Shown one piece after another: positions 44,302 through 53,066 of a stretch of 64,000 bases of DNA. Below the pieces are notes generated by a model. The model saw nothing but the letters and a program-made list of their open reading frames with translations. It was not told the origin of the DNA and ran no database searches. How positions within the stretch are numbered: position 1 is the first letter of the stretch; every line of letters begins with the position of its first letter. Source of the DNA: Terriglobia bacterium (lineage in GTDB: Bacteria > Acidobacteriota > Terriglobia > Terriglobales > Acidobacteriaceae); the NCBI GenBank assembly GCA_020073385.1, contig JAIQFH010000001.1, positions 124,001 through 188,000 on the forward strand. The letters are read 5' to 3'. A program made the translations under genes and the position numbers.

Positions 44302-46161
44302 ATGTCCGTCATCGACATTCACAATCACTTTTTTCCCCGCACCTGGCCGGACTTGGCAGCGCGCTATGGGACGCCTAACTGGCCATGGATCAAACATACC
44401 GAAGCCGGCCAAGCCGACATCATGATTGGCGACCGCTTCTTCCGTCACATCTACTCCGCGTGCTGGGACCCACAAAAGCGTCTTGAGGAGATGGATCGGG
44501 ATGGAGTTGAACTCCAGGTTCTCTCGGCGACTCCGGTTTTGTTTGCGTATGATCGGCCCGTTGAACATGCACTCGATTGCGTGCAGTTGTTTAACGACGC
44601 GGCACTGGAACTATGTGCTCAAGGAAAGGGAAGGCTGAAGGCCCTGTGCCAGGTGCCTTTGCAGGATGTGGACGCTGCGTGCAAAGAGTTGAGCCGGTGC
44701 ATGGGAGCTGGGCACTTAGGCGTGCAAATAGGCAATCACATCGGAGAGAAAAACCTCGATGATCCCGGCATCGTGACCTTCCTGCACCACTGTGCCGATG
44801 AGAACGCGGCCGTGCTGGTGCATCCCTGGGATATGTTTGGCCAGTCCCGGATGCCGAAATACATGATGCCCTGGACAGTGGGCATGCCAGCCGAGACACA
44901 ACTTGGCATCGTTGCGATGATTCTGGGGGGTGCATTCGACAAGCTACCGCGAAGTCTTCGAATCTGTTTTGCGCATGGGGGCGGGAGTTTTGCGTTCCTT
45001 CTGGGACGGTTGCAGAATGCATGGCAACATCACCCCGTAGCACACGGCGTGTGTGAGTTGGCTCCCAAGGATTACTTGGATCGGTTCTACGTCGATTCGG
45101 CCGTGTTTGACAGCCGAGCCTTGAAGTACCTGGTGGAGATGATGGGTGCCGAGCGGGTGATGCTGGGCTCCGATTATCCGTTCCCGCTGGGTGAGCATCG
45201 TGTGGGAGAATTGATTCACTCCAGCGATTTACCGTTGCGCACAAAATCCCGCCTGTTGGGTGAAAATGCGGAGGAATTTCTTAAGCTCCACCGAAATGCA
45301 GCTATCAAGAGTGCGCAGACAGGTAAGCCTCCGGAGCCAGCTTCCCAAGAAAGCCATCAGCTAACCTACAGTTCCTATCTGCGAGTTCCCGAACTGCTGC
45401 AGCTGCAACACCCGCAATCGCGGCCGCAGCATCATGACGAGTTGCTCTTCATCATCGTGCACCAGACGTACGAGTTGTGGTTCAAAGAACTGCTGCATGA
45501 CCTGGATGCGGTTGTCGCGAATCTTCAGGATGCGGGCAAGAATCCCGAATCACGCGACGAGGTCTATGAGGCGGCCCGCCTGCTGCGGCGCTGCACCGAG
45601 ATTACGCGGGTGCTGGTGGAACAGTTCACGATTCTGGAAACCATGCTGCCGACGCATTTTCTGGCCTTTCGCGGAAAACTCGAACCGGCCAGCGGGTTCC
45701 AGTCGGAGCAGTTTCGAGAACTCGAATTTCTGTGCGGATTGAAAGATGAAAAGATGCTGCGCTATCACCGGCCAACGCCGGAAGCTCACGCACTGCTCGA
45801 GCGGCGTTTGAAGGAGCCTTCTCTGCACGATGCCTTCTTCGAAGCGCTACGTGCTATGGGGAAGCTGCAGATCGACAAGAATGCAGGTGAACGCGAGCAG
45901 TTCGATGCACGGGCCAGGGCCGTACTCTCGTTGTATCGAGACGAGCACAGCAATCGGGATTGGATTGACGTCTGCGAACGGCTCACGGAGTTCGATGAGC
46001 TCGTTGTAGGTTGGAGACTGCGCCACATTCAGCTCGTAGAGCGGGTGATTGGCACGCGCATGGGAACCGGTGGAAGCGCGGGTTCGTCATATCTGAAACT
46101 CACACTGGACAAGAAGTTCTTTCCGGAGTTGTGGGAAGCACGTACGCTGCTTACGGAATAA
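44302..46161 (+). CDS. nbaD-kynA: fused ACMS decarboxylase and tryptophan 2,3-dioxygenase
   Basis: 619 residues, two enzymes in one frame. Residues 1-335 are 2-amino-3-carboxymuconate-6-semialdehyde decarboxylase (amidohydrolase fold), with zinc ligands H7 and H9 (DIHNHFFP), H174 (VLVHPWDMFG) and D291 (GSDYPFPLGE). After a linker of about 15-20 residues rich in Pro/Ser/Gln, residues 352-619 are tryptophan 2,3-dioxygenase: LTYSSYLRVPELLQLQHP, the HHDELLFIIVHQTYELWFKELLHDL region with the distal His, ASGFQSEQFRELE, and H575 (WRLRHIQLVERVIG) as proximal haem ligand. Both halves are full length with all key residues, so both should be active. Starts 3 bases after the dioxygenase stop. Confidence 0.95.
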   Translation: MSVIDIHNHFFPRTWPDLAARYGTPNWPWIKHTEAGQADIMIGDRFFRHIYSACWDPQKRLEEMDRDGVELQVLSATPVLFAYDRPVEHALDCVQLFNDAALELCAQGKGRLKALCQVPLQDVDAACKELSRCMGAGHLGVQIGNHIGEKNLDDPGIVTFLHHCADENAAVLVHPWDMFGQSRMPKYMMPWTVGMPAETQLGIVAMILGGAFDKLPRSLRICFAHGGGSFAFLLGRLQNAWQHHPVAHGVCELAPKDYLDRFYVDSAVFDSRALKYLVEMMGAERVMLGSDYPFPLGEHRVGELIHSSDLPLRTKSRLLGENAEEFLKLHRNAAIKSAQTGKPPEPASQESHQLTYSSYLRVPELLQLQHPQSRPQHHDELLFIIVHQTYELWFKELLHDLDAVVANLQDAGKNPESRDEVYEAARLLRRCTEITRVLVEQFTILETMLPTHFLAFRGKLEPASGFQSEQFRELEFLCGLKDEKMLRYHRPTPEAHALLERRLKEPSLHDAFFEALRAMGKLQIDKNAGEREQFDARARAVLSLYRDEHSNRDWIDVCERLTEFDELVVGWRLRHIQLVERVIGTRMGTGGSAGSSYLKLTLDKKFFPELWEARTLLTE

Positions 46162-46179
46162 TCTCCTCGACCTTCTCCG

Positions 46180-47544
46180 ATGAGTCAGAAGAACGGAATG
46201 ATCACGTTGATTGGCGCCGGGCTCACCGGGCCGCTACTCGCACTTGAGTTGGTCAAGCGTGGCTTCCAGGTAGAGATTTACGAAAGACGTGCGGACATGC
46301 GGCGTGTACACATGAGCGCAGGCCGATCGATCAACCTGGCTTTGTCAGCGCGAGGCATTCATGCGCTCAAACAAGCGGGTTTGTGGGACGATATGCAGAA
46401 GATCGTCATCCCGATGAAGGGCAGGATGATGCATTCTGCCGCGTCGGAGATAACATTCCAGCCGTACGGCAGGAATGAGTCCGAAGTGATCAACTCCATC
46501 TCGCGTGCTGATCTGAACATTGCGCTCATGAACGCCGCCGAGGAGCGGGGAGTCAAGGTCCACCTTCAAATGCGTTGCACTGGAATCGATCTAAGCAGGA
46601 ACATTCTCCAGTTGCGCGACGAGGAAACGGGCGAGAAGCATTCGGCAGCCGCTGGTGTGGTGATAGGTTGCGATGGATCGGCATCGGAGATTCGCGGCGA
46701 GATGTTGAAGCGAAGTCGCTTTAATTTCTCGCAACAGTATCTCGATTACGGCTACAAAGAACTCACAATTCCGGCGGTTTGCGGCGGCAGGCATGCTTTG
46801 GAGACGAACGCCTTGCACATTTGGCCGCGCGGCAACTACATGCTGATCGCGCTTCCAAATGTCGATGGTACCTTCGCCTGCATTCTCTTTCTGCCCTCCG
46901 GAGGAAGGGACAGTTTCGAGCAGTTGTCCACACGAGCTGCAGTGCTTGAGTTCTTTCAATCGCGGTTCCCTGACGCAGTTCCACTGATGCCGGATCTCGC
47001 GGACAACTTCTTTGCGAATCCGGTTGGATCCATGGTCACGATTCGATGCTCGCCGTGGCATTTCGAAGGAAAGGCCCTACTGCTGGGGGACGCCGCGCAC
47101 GCGATCGTTCCGTTCTTCGGACAGGGAATTAACTGTGGATTCGAAGATTGCACGGTTCTGTTGGAGTTGCTGGACCGGCATGGCGCGGATTGGAACAAGG
47201 TATTCAGTGGGTTTGAGCGCGCACGCAAAGAGAACACAGATGCTATCGCCGATTTGGCTATCGAGAACTTCGTTGAAATGCGGGACCGCGTCGGCGATGC
47301 ACGTTTTCTCTTCCGAAAGAAAGTGGAATTGGCATTACAAGAAAAGTATCCGCAGCGTTTTGTACCCAAGTACGCAATGGTGACGTTCCTCCGCGTGCCG
47401 TACGCCACGGCGCTGAAGCGAGGCCAGGTGCAGGATCGAATGCTCACGGAACTCTGCGAGCACATTGACCGCGTGGAAGACCTCGATTGGAAAAAGGCAG
47501 AAAGACTCGTCTACAGCGAACTGAGTCCGCTGGAGCTGCCGTGA
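46180..47544 (+). CDS. kmo: kynurenine 3-monooxygenase
   Basis: 454 residues, an FAD-dependent group A hydroxylase; makes 3-hydroxykynurenine using NADPH and O2. FAD loop LIGAGLTGPLLALELVKRGFQVEIYERR; KMO-specific GRSINLALSARGIHALKQAGL; second FAD motif LLGDAAHAIVPFFGQGINCGFEDC. The C-terminal region (VPYATALKRGQVQD) is the helical extension seen in KMO. It starts 18 bases after the fusion gene and overlaps the kynureninase start. Confidence 0.95.
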   Translation: MSQKNGMITLIGAGLTGPLLALELVKRGFQVEIYERRADMRRVHMSAGRSINLALSARGIHALKQAGLWDDMQKIVIPMKGRMMHSAASEITFQPYGRNESEVINSISRADLNIALMNAAEERGVKVHLQMRCTGIDLSRNILQLRDEETGEKHSAAAGVVIGCDGSASEIRGEMLKRSRFNFSQQYLDYGYKELTIPAVCGGRHALETNALHIWPRGNYMLIALPNVDGTFACILFLPSGGRDSFEQLSTRAAVLEFFQSRFPDAVPLMPDLADNFFANPVGSMVTIRCSPWHFEGKALLLGDAAHAIVPFFGQGINCGFEDCTVLLELLDRHGADWNKVFSGFERARKENTDAIADLAIENFVEMRDRVGDARFLFRKKVELALQEKYPQRFVPKYAMVTFLRVPYATALKRGQVQDRMLTELCEHIDRVEDLDWKKAERLVYSELSPLELP

Positions 47545-48812
47545 GTGTTCCAGCGTTCCAACTCGGCGAGCAATATCCGGCGGCGATGGATGCCCACGAC
47601 CCTTTAGCTCATTTTCGCGGGCGCTTTCACATCCCGAAGACGACGAGCGGCGAAGAGTGCATCTATCTTTGCGGGCATTCGCTGGGGCTCCAACCCAAGT
47701 CGGCGACAACATATCTGGAGCAGGAACTGAAGGATTGGGCCGGACTTGGCGTCGAGGGACACTTCCACGCCAAAAATCCGTGGATGCTCTATCACAAGCT
47801 TTTGACAGAGCAGACCGCCACTCTGGTTGGTGCAGAGCCAGTCGAAGTGGTGGTGATGAATTCGTTGACGGTAAATCTGCATTTGATGATGGCATCGTTC
47901 TACCGCCCGACTCCGAAAAGGCACAAGATTCTGATCGAGCGAGGAGCTTTCCCATCGGATCAATACGCGGTGAAGTCGCAGATTCTCTTCCACAACTACG
48001 AACCTTCTACATCGCTCATTGAGCTGACTCCTCGAGAGGGCGAATCCTGCATCCGGGACGAGGACATCCAATCGCTGATCGACCGGGAAGGCAAATCGAT
48101 TGCTCTCATTCTTCTCGGCGGAGTTAATTATGCGACGGGACAGTATTTCAACATCCCGGAAATTGCGAGAGCTGGGCATCGCAAGGGATGTATCGTTGCT
48201 TGTGATCTCGCCCACGCGGTTGGCAATGTCCCTTTACACTTGCACGACTGGGGGCCAGACTTCGCGGTATGGTGCAGCTACAAGTATCTGAATGGCGGCC
48301 CCGGTTGCGTTGCGGGATGCTTCGTGCATGAGCGCCACTCCCGTGCGTGGGATGTGCCGCGCTACGCCGGGTGGTGGGGGCATGATGACCGAACCCGATT
48401 TGAAATGGGACCTGACTTCAACCCCATGACCGGAGCGGAAGGGTGGCAATTGAGCAATCCACCAATCATGGCTCTTGCCCCACTGCGTGCCGCAATGGAG
48501 ATCTTCGCCGAGGCTGGAATGGAACACTTGCGCCAGAAAAGCCTCTTGCTGACGGGCTACATGGAGTTCCTTCTGCGAGAGAAGGCCTCAGCGAAGTTCT
48601 CGGTTATTACTCCAAGCGATCCGGAGCGGAGGGGGGCGCAGTTGTCGATTCGTCTACCGGCGGGGCGCGGTCTTTGTGACAGGTTTCTAACCGAGGGTGT
48701 GATCGGCGACTGGCGCGAGCCGGATACCTATCGAGTTGCAGCCGTCCCTCTATACAATTCATTTCGAGACGTTTACCGGTTTGTGCAACGTTTTTCAGCA
48801 GCTCTTTCGTAA
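47541..48812 (+). CDS. kynU: kynureninase
   Basis: About 423 residues, a PLP enzyme that splits 3-hydroxykynurenine to 3-hydroxyanthranilate and alanine. Motifs: YLCGHSLGLQPKSA, VEVVVMNSLTVNLHLMMASFY, ACDLAHAVGNVPLHLHDWGPDFAVWCSYKYLNGGPG (Asp for the PLP nitrogen and the Schiff-base Lys in YKYLN), and the WWGHDDRTRFEM substrate loop. It starts with GTG at 47541, overlapping the monooxygenase stop (GTGA), so translation is coupled. Last gene of the operon. Confidence 0.95.
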   Translation: MSVPAFQLGEQYPAAMDAHDPLAHFRGRFHIPKTTSGEECIYLCGHSLGLQPKSATTYLEQELKDWAGLGVEGHFHAKNPWMLYHKLLTEQTATLVGAEPVEVVVMNSLTVNLHLMMASFYRPTPKRHKILIERGAFPSDQYAVKSQILFHNYEPSTSLIELTPREGESCIRDEDIQSLIDREGKSIALILLGGVNYATGQYFNIPEIARAGHRKGCIVACDLAHAVGNVPLHLHDWGPDFAVWCSYKYLNGGPGCVAGCFVHERHSRAWDVPRYAGWWGHDDRTRFEMGPDFNPMTGAEGWQLSNPPIMALAPLRAAMEIFAEAGMEHLRQKSLLLTGYMEFLLREKASAKFSVITPSDPERRGAQLSIRLPAGRGLCDRFLTEGVIGDWREPDTYRVAAVPLYNSFRDVYRFVQRFSAALS

Positions 48813-48894
48813 CGAAATTCCCCACCTCAGTCTTAGGGTCGTCTGGTTACCTTGGTACTCCTTTACTTTTTCCTTACAAACATACAATTCATGC

Positions 48895-50733
48895 GTGGGG
48901 AGTTTTGCGCTCAAAAGCGGGCGGAAGTGGACCGTTGCCATCTGCACACTTGTGTGTGTGCATGTTGCGTTATCGCTGGTTGTACCTCGCAGCTTTGTCC
49001 TGACCGCATTTGGAGACATTCTCCAGAACGTCGTTCTGCTTCTCGCGACAGTTGCGTTCCTTTGGAATGTCAAGACAACATCCGGCAAGACACGCCTGTT
49101 CTGGTTGTTGATGGGCATGGGCTTGACGATTTGGCTGGCATCGCAACTGGCGTGGACGTATTTCGAAGTGTACCTCGGGCATGAAGCGCCCAATCCCTTT
49201 GCCGGTGACGTAATTCTCTTCTTGCATGTTGTGCCCATGATGGCGGCGGTTGCGATTCAACCGCACCAGAGGCAAGAGGATCATGCGATCCGCGCCAGGA
49301 CGCTCGATTTTGCTCTGCTCCTGACCTGGTGGTTGTTTCTCTATCTATTTGTGGTAATTCCCTGGCAATACGTGCAACTCTCGGAACCGGCGTACGGCAA
49401 GAGCTTCGATCTGCTCTACTTCAGCGAAGAACTTGTGCTGGCCGCGGGGTTGCTCCTCGTACGCCGCCGCAGCCGTGGTGCCTGGCGCAGCATTTATCTC
49501 CAGTTATTCGGCGCGACGTTGCTTTATTGCGGCGCTTCGCTACTGGCCAGCGAAGCCATTGACCTGCATGCTTACTACACAGGAAGTTTGTATGACGTGC
49601 CGCTAGTTGCTTCCATGGCCTGGTTTGTTCGGATTGGTTTCCTTCCTGTGTCGGCGGACTCTCAGGATTTGTCGGAGGAGTCGCCGGTGCGCGGCTTCGG
49701 CATCTGGAAGGCTCGTCTCGCCATGGTCGCGGTGTTCGTCACTCCTCTGATGGTGGCTTGGGCGGAGTTTGCCGGCGATGCGCCGCATCGGGTCCGCACC
49801 TACCGGCTTTTTCTGACTGTGGCAGTCATGCTCATCATGGGTGTGCTGGTGTTTCTGAAGCAGCACCTGCTCGACCAGGAGTTGCTCACCCTGTTGCGAT
49901 CATCGCGGCAGAATCTTGACGAAATGCGCCTCCTGAAAGACGAGTTGGAGAACAAAGAGCAGTCCCTGCGGTGGCACAGCCTGGAGCTGCAGCGAAAAAA
50001 CCTCGAGCTGCAGGAAATTTCCTTTACCGATGTGCTGACCGGAGTATGGAACCGGCGCTATATGGAAGAGATTCTGACCGCTGAGGCCGGACAGGTATTG
50101 CGGAACTACCAGCGGGCACGCGGAAATGACATTCGCAAGATGGACCACCGCGATCTGGTTTTCATCATGGTCGACATGGATTTCTTCAAGGAAGTGAATG
50201 ACATATATGGACATCCGGCCGGCGACCGTTTGTTACAGCTTGTGGCGCAAAGGCTCTTGACGGTCGTGCGCAAATCCGATGTGCTGGTGCGCTGGGGCGG
50301 GGAAGAATTTCTGATCATGACTCGCTCGACAGATCCTTCAGGCACGCCAGCTTTTTGTAGTCGTATTCTGGAAGTGATTTCGGCGGAGCCTTTCGATCTT
50401 AGCTACGGAATCACTGTGCGGAAGACATGTTCCGTAGGATGGGCCGCGTATCCATGGTGCCGTCGGGCGTATGAAGCGGTTTGCGCCGAAGAATCGATCG
50501 AACTCGCGGATGCCGCCTTATACCGGGCCAAGGCTCTTGGCCGAAATCGGGGAGTCGGCTTCGTAGCCACCGACGCCGCGGGCCAGAATCCGGACGAAAT
50601 CAATCTGCGATCATTGCGCCAGGTGAAGTCTTCTTTCGTGCTGGCCATCGAAACGCCGTGTCCGACCGATGTCAACGCGACGGTCGCTCCGCCGCTCACT
50701 TCGGCCCACGCCGCAAACAAAATCGACGGGTAG
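48895..50733 (+). CDS. membrane diguanylate cyclase (GGDEF)
   Basis: About 612 residues. Eight or so membrane helices fill the first 330 residues, followed by a short coiled coil (LLKDELENKEQSLRWHSLELQRKNLELQE). A GGDEF domain comes next: SFTDVLTGVWNRRYMEE, then VDMDFFKEVNDIYGHPAGD, then RWGGEEFLIM. The active-site GGEEF is intact, and an RxxD inhibitory site (RKSD) lies five residues before it, so it should make c-di-GMP with product control. The start is uncertain: the first plausible codon after kynureninase is GTG at 48895, without a clear Shine-Dalgarno. Its product could act on the PilZ proteins in the window. Confidence 0.88.
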   Translation: MGSFALKSGRKWTVAICTLVCVHVALSLVVPRSFVLTAFGDILQNVVLLLATVAFLWNVKTTSGKTRLFWLLMGMGLTIWLASQLAWTYFEVYLGHEAPNPFAGDVILFLHVVPMMAAVAIQPHQRQEDHAIRARTLDFALLLTWWLFLYLFVVIPWQYVQLSEPAYGKSFDLLYFSEELVLAAGLLLVRRRSRGAWRSIYLQLFGATLLYCGASLLASEAIDLHAYYTGSLYDVPLVASMAWFVRIGFLPVSADSQDLSEESPVRGFGIWKARLAMVAVFVTPLMVAWAEFAGDAPHRVRTYRLFLTVAVMLIMGVLVFLKQHLLDQELLTLLRSSRQNLDEMRLLKDELENKEQSLRWHSLELQRKNLELQEISFTDVLTGVWNRRYMEEILTAEAGQVLRNYQRARGNDIRKMDHRDLVFIMVDMDFFKEVNDIYGHPAGDRLLQLVAQRLLTVVRKSDVLVRWGGEEFLIMTRSTDPSGTPAFCSRILEVISAEPFDLSYGITVRKTCSVGWAAYPWCRRAYEAVCAEESIELADAALYRAKALGRNRGVGFVATDAAGQNPDEINLRSLRQVKSSFVLAIETPCPTDVNATVAPPLTSAHAANKIDG

Positions 50734-50825
50734 TTCTTTCCGCAGCCGCTCACGCGCTTGACCTCGGTCATCCGGTTGACTAAATTGAGAAGCCGGTCCA
50801 CGGCAATCTGAGGGCATAACTTCGA

Positions 50826-51389
50826 ATGAAAAATTCTGCTCGCAAACCTGGTCTTCGTCAGAAGGCTCAACTCATGTCCGCGTCCGAGATCGAGCGCACG
50901 TTGGTACGCCTCGCGTATGAGATTGTGGAAAAGAATGGTGGTGTCGAGGCTCTTGGCCTGGTGGGGATCCGGCGCCGCGGTGTTCCCATCGCTGAACGGC
51001 TAGGCAAGATCATCACCCGCATCGAAAATGCCAAAGTGCCGGTGGGAACTCTGGATATCACGTTCTACCGCGATGATTTATCGACTTTGGGGCCGAAGCC
51101 GGTCGTGCAGCAGAAAGAAATCGGGTTTGAGATCGCGGACAAGAACATCGTGATGGTGGATGACGTCCTCTTCACCGGCCGGACTACGCGGGCCGCGCTG
51201 GACGCGCTGTTTGAGCATGGGCGGCCCCGACGGGTGCAACTGTGTGTGCTGATCGACCGCGGCCACCGGGAGATTCCTGTCGAAGCTACATTCGTGGGGC
51301 GTAACGTGCAGACCACACTCAACGAAGTGATTGAGGTGAAGCTCACTGAGATTGATGATGCGGAAAAGGTTCTTTTGATGGAGAAGTAG
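50826..51389 (+). CDS. pyrR: PyrR, pyrimidine operon regulator/uracil phosphoribosyltransferase
   Basis: 187 residues. The type I phosphoribosyltransferase fold has the PRPP loop NIVMVDDVLFTGRTTRAALDAL, together with PyrR-specific LGLVGIRRRGVPIAERL, ITFYRDDLS and LIDRGHREIPVEATFVGRNV. PyrR binds pyr mRNA in response to UMP and also has uracil phosphoribosyltransferase activity. No pyr biosynthesis genes or attenuator are visible here; the neighbouring genes are for nucleoside breakdown. The usual PyrR N-terminus could also start at the Met at 50874. Confidence 0.93.
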   Translation: MKNSARKPGLRQKAQLMSASEIERTLVRLAYEIVEKNGGVEALGLVGIRRRGVPIAERLGKIITRIENAKVPVGTLDITFYRDDLSTLGPKPVVQQKEIGFEIADKNIVMVDDVLFTGRTTRAALDALFEHGRPRRVQLCVLIDRGHREIPVEATFVGRNVQTTLNEVIEVKLTEIDDAEKVLLMEK

Positions 51390-51415
51390 AGGAATTTTGG
51401 CTTTGAAGAAAGCCG

Positions 51416-51443
51416 GACGGTGGCCTTACGGCCACCGTCTTTA
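51416..51443 (+). terminator. Rho-independent terminator after pyrR
   Basis: A perfect 10-bp stem (51416-51425 with 51430-51439), tetraloop TTAC, followed by TTTACT. It separates pyrR from the convergent aldehyde dehydrogenase gene. The T tract is short. Confidence 0.75.
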
Positions 51444-51458
51444 CTCTGTGCTGAAGGG

Positions 51459-52964
51459 TCACGCGATTCGTGTGCAGACCGCCTTGGTTTGCGTGTATAG
51501 ATTGAGCACATCGTGCCCCATCTCGCGTCCCCATCCGGACTGCTTGTAACCTCCGAACGGGAGTGCAGCATCGAAGATGTTGTAGCAGTTAATCCACACG
51601 GTTCCGGCGCGAAGTTGTTCCGCCACACGATGCGCCTTGCCGATGTCGCGCGTCCAAACTGCGGCTGCCAGGCCGTAATCGCTGTCGTTCGCGCGCGGGA
51701 TGATTTCTTCGGGATCGGTGAACGGCATCGCCGCAACCACCGGGCCGAAGATTTCTTCCTGGACGACTTTCATATCCTCGTTCGCGTTGACCAAGACCGT
51801 GGGCTCAACGAAATATCCGCGGTCACTGGCCTTGTGGCCTCCAACGACCGCCTTCGCGCCTTCAGAGAAGCCCGATTCGAGGTATCCGCAGACGCGATTC
51901 AGTTGTTCTTCGGAGACCAGCGGCCCCATCTGCGTTTCCGGCTCAAGCCCCGCTCCAACTTTAATCTTCTTCGCGTAATCGGCGACGCCTTCGACAACAC
52001 GATCGTAGACCGATTTCTCCACGTAGAGGCGAGATCCAGCGCAGCAACACTGGCCGTGATTGAAGAAGATTGCACTCGCAGAGCCGGGAATCGCGGCTTC
52101 GAGATCGGCATCTTTGAAGACGACGTTCGGAGATTTGCCACCGAGTTCCAGGGATACTTTTTTCAGATTGCCGGCGGCGGCGTGGACGATTAACTTGCCA
52201 ACCTCCGTGGAACCGGTGAACGCGACTTTGTCGATGTCAGGATGCGCGGCCAGCGCAGCTCCGGCGGTTTCGCCGTAACCCGGAACAATATTGACGACAC
52301 CCTCCGGGAAACCAGCTTCGGCAATCAATTCGCCGAGACGGAGCGCCGAAAGCGGTGTCTGCTCTGCCGGCTTTAGCACAACCGTGCAGCCGGTCGCGAG
52401 CGCGGGGCCAAGTTTCCAAGCAGCCATCAGAAGCGGGAAGTTCCATGGAATGATCTGGCCGACGACACCGACCGGCTCCCGCAGTGTGTATGCCAGATAC
52501 TTCGCGCCCGGAGTGTAGGGCACGGATAAAGGGATTGTGTTGCCTTCGACCTTCGTCGCCCATCCCGCCATGTAACGGAGCAGATCGACAGCCAGCGGTA
52601 CGTCAGCCGCCTTCGCAATGGTGAGCGGCTTACCATTGTCCAGGCTCTCCAGATATCCGAATTCCTCGGTGTGTTGCTCCAGCAGGTCCGCCAGTTTCCA
52701 GATCAGGCGTCCCCGCTCGGAGGCCGTCATTCTGCGCCACGGACCACTGTCGAACGCTTGCCGCGCGGCTCTCACGGCGCGTTCAATGTCCTCGCGGTCG
52801 CCTTCTGCAATCTGCGCGAGAATCTCGCCGGTTGCTGGATTGTAGGTTGGAAATGTCTTGCCGGACGCGGCGTTTACCCACTGTCCGTTGATTAACATCT
52901 TTCGTGGTTTGTCGATGAACTCGGCTACTTGTGGATGAATTTGCGCGGAGACGGCTATGCCCAT
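51459..52964 (-). CDS. NAD-dependent aldehyde dehydrogenase
   Basis: 501 residues, ALDH1/2-like. Motifs: [41 protein letters not shown] (base Glu), [16 protein letters not shown] (catalytic Cys), and a C-terminal [15 protein letters not shown]. Start at 52964, preceded by AGGAGG. Third gene of a deoC-ALDH16-ALDH unit. DeoC releases acetaldehyde, so oxidation to acetate is a reasonable role; substrate choice cannot be read from the sequence. Confidence 0.93.
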   Translation of the reverse strand: MGIAVSAQIHPQVAEFIDKPRKMLINGQWVNAASGKTFPTYNPATGEILAQIAEGDREDIERAVRAARQAFDSGPWRRMTASERGRLIWKLADLLEQHTEEFGYLESLDNGKPLTIAKAADVPLAVDLLRYMAGWATKVEGNTIPLSVPYTPGAKYLAYTLREPVGVVGQIIPWNFPLLMAAWKLGPALATGCTVVLKPAEQTPLSALRLGELIAEAGFPEGVVNIVPGYGETAGAALAAHPDIDKVAFTGSTEVGKLIVHAAAGNLKKVSLELGGKSPNVVFKDADLEAAIPGSASAIFFNHGQCCCAGSRLYVEKSVYDRVVEGVADYAKKIKVGAGLEPETQMGPLVSEEQLNRVCGYLESGFSEGAKAVVGGHKASDRGYFVEPTVLVNANEDMKVVQEEIFGPVVAAMPFTDPEEIIPRANDSDYGLAAAVWTRDIGKAHRVAEQLRAGTVWINCYNIFDAALPFGGYKQSGWGREMGHDVLNLYTQTKAVCTRIA

Positions 52965-53066
52965 AGGTCCTCCTTGGTCAACATGGACTTGCAGAGAGAA
53001 TGATTCCGGGCGAATGAAAACTCCGGGTATGCTAGTCCCGAACCGGTGGAAAAGCAACCGGGCGAT

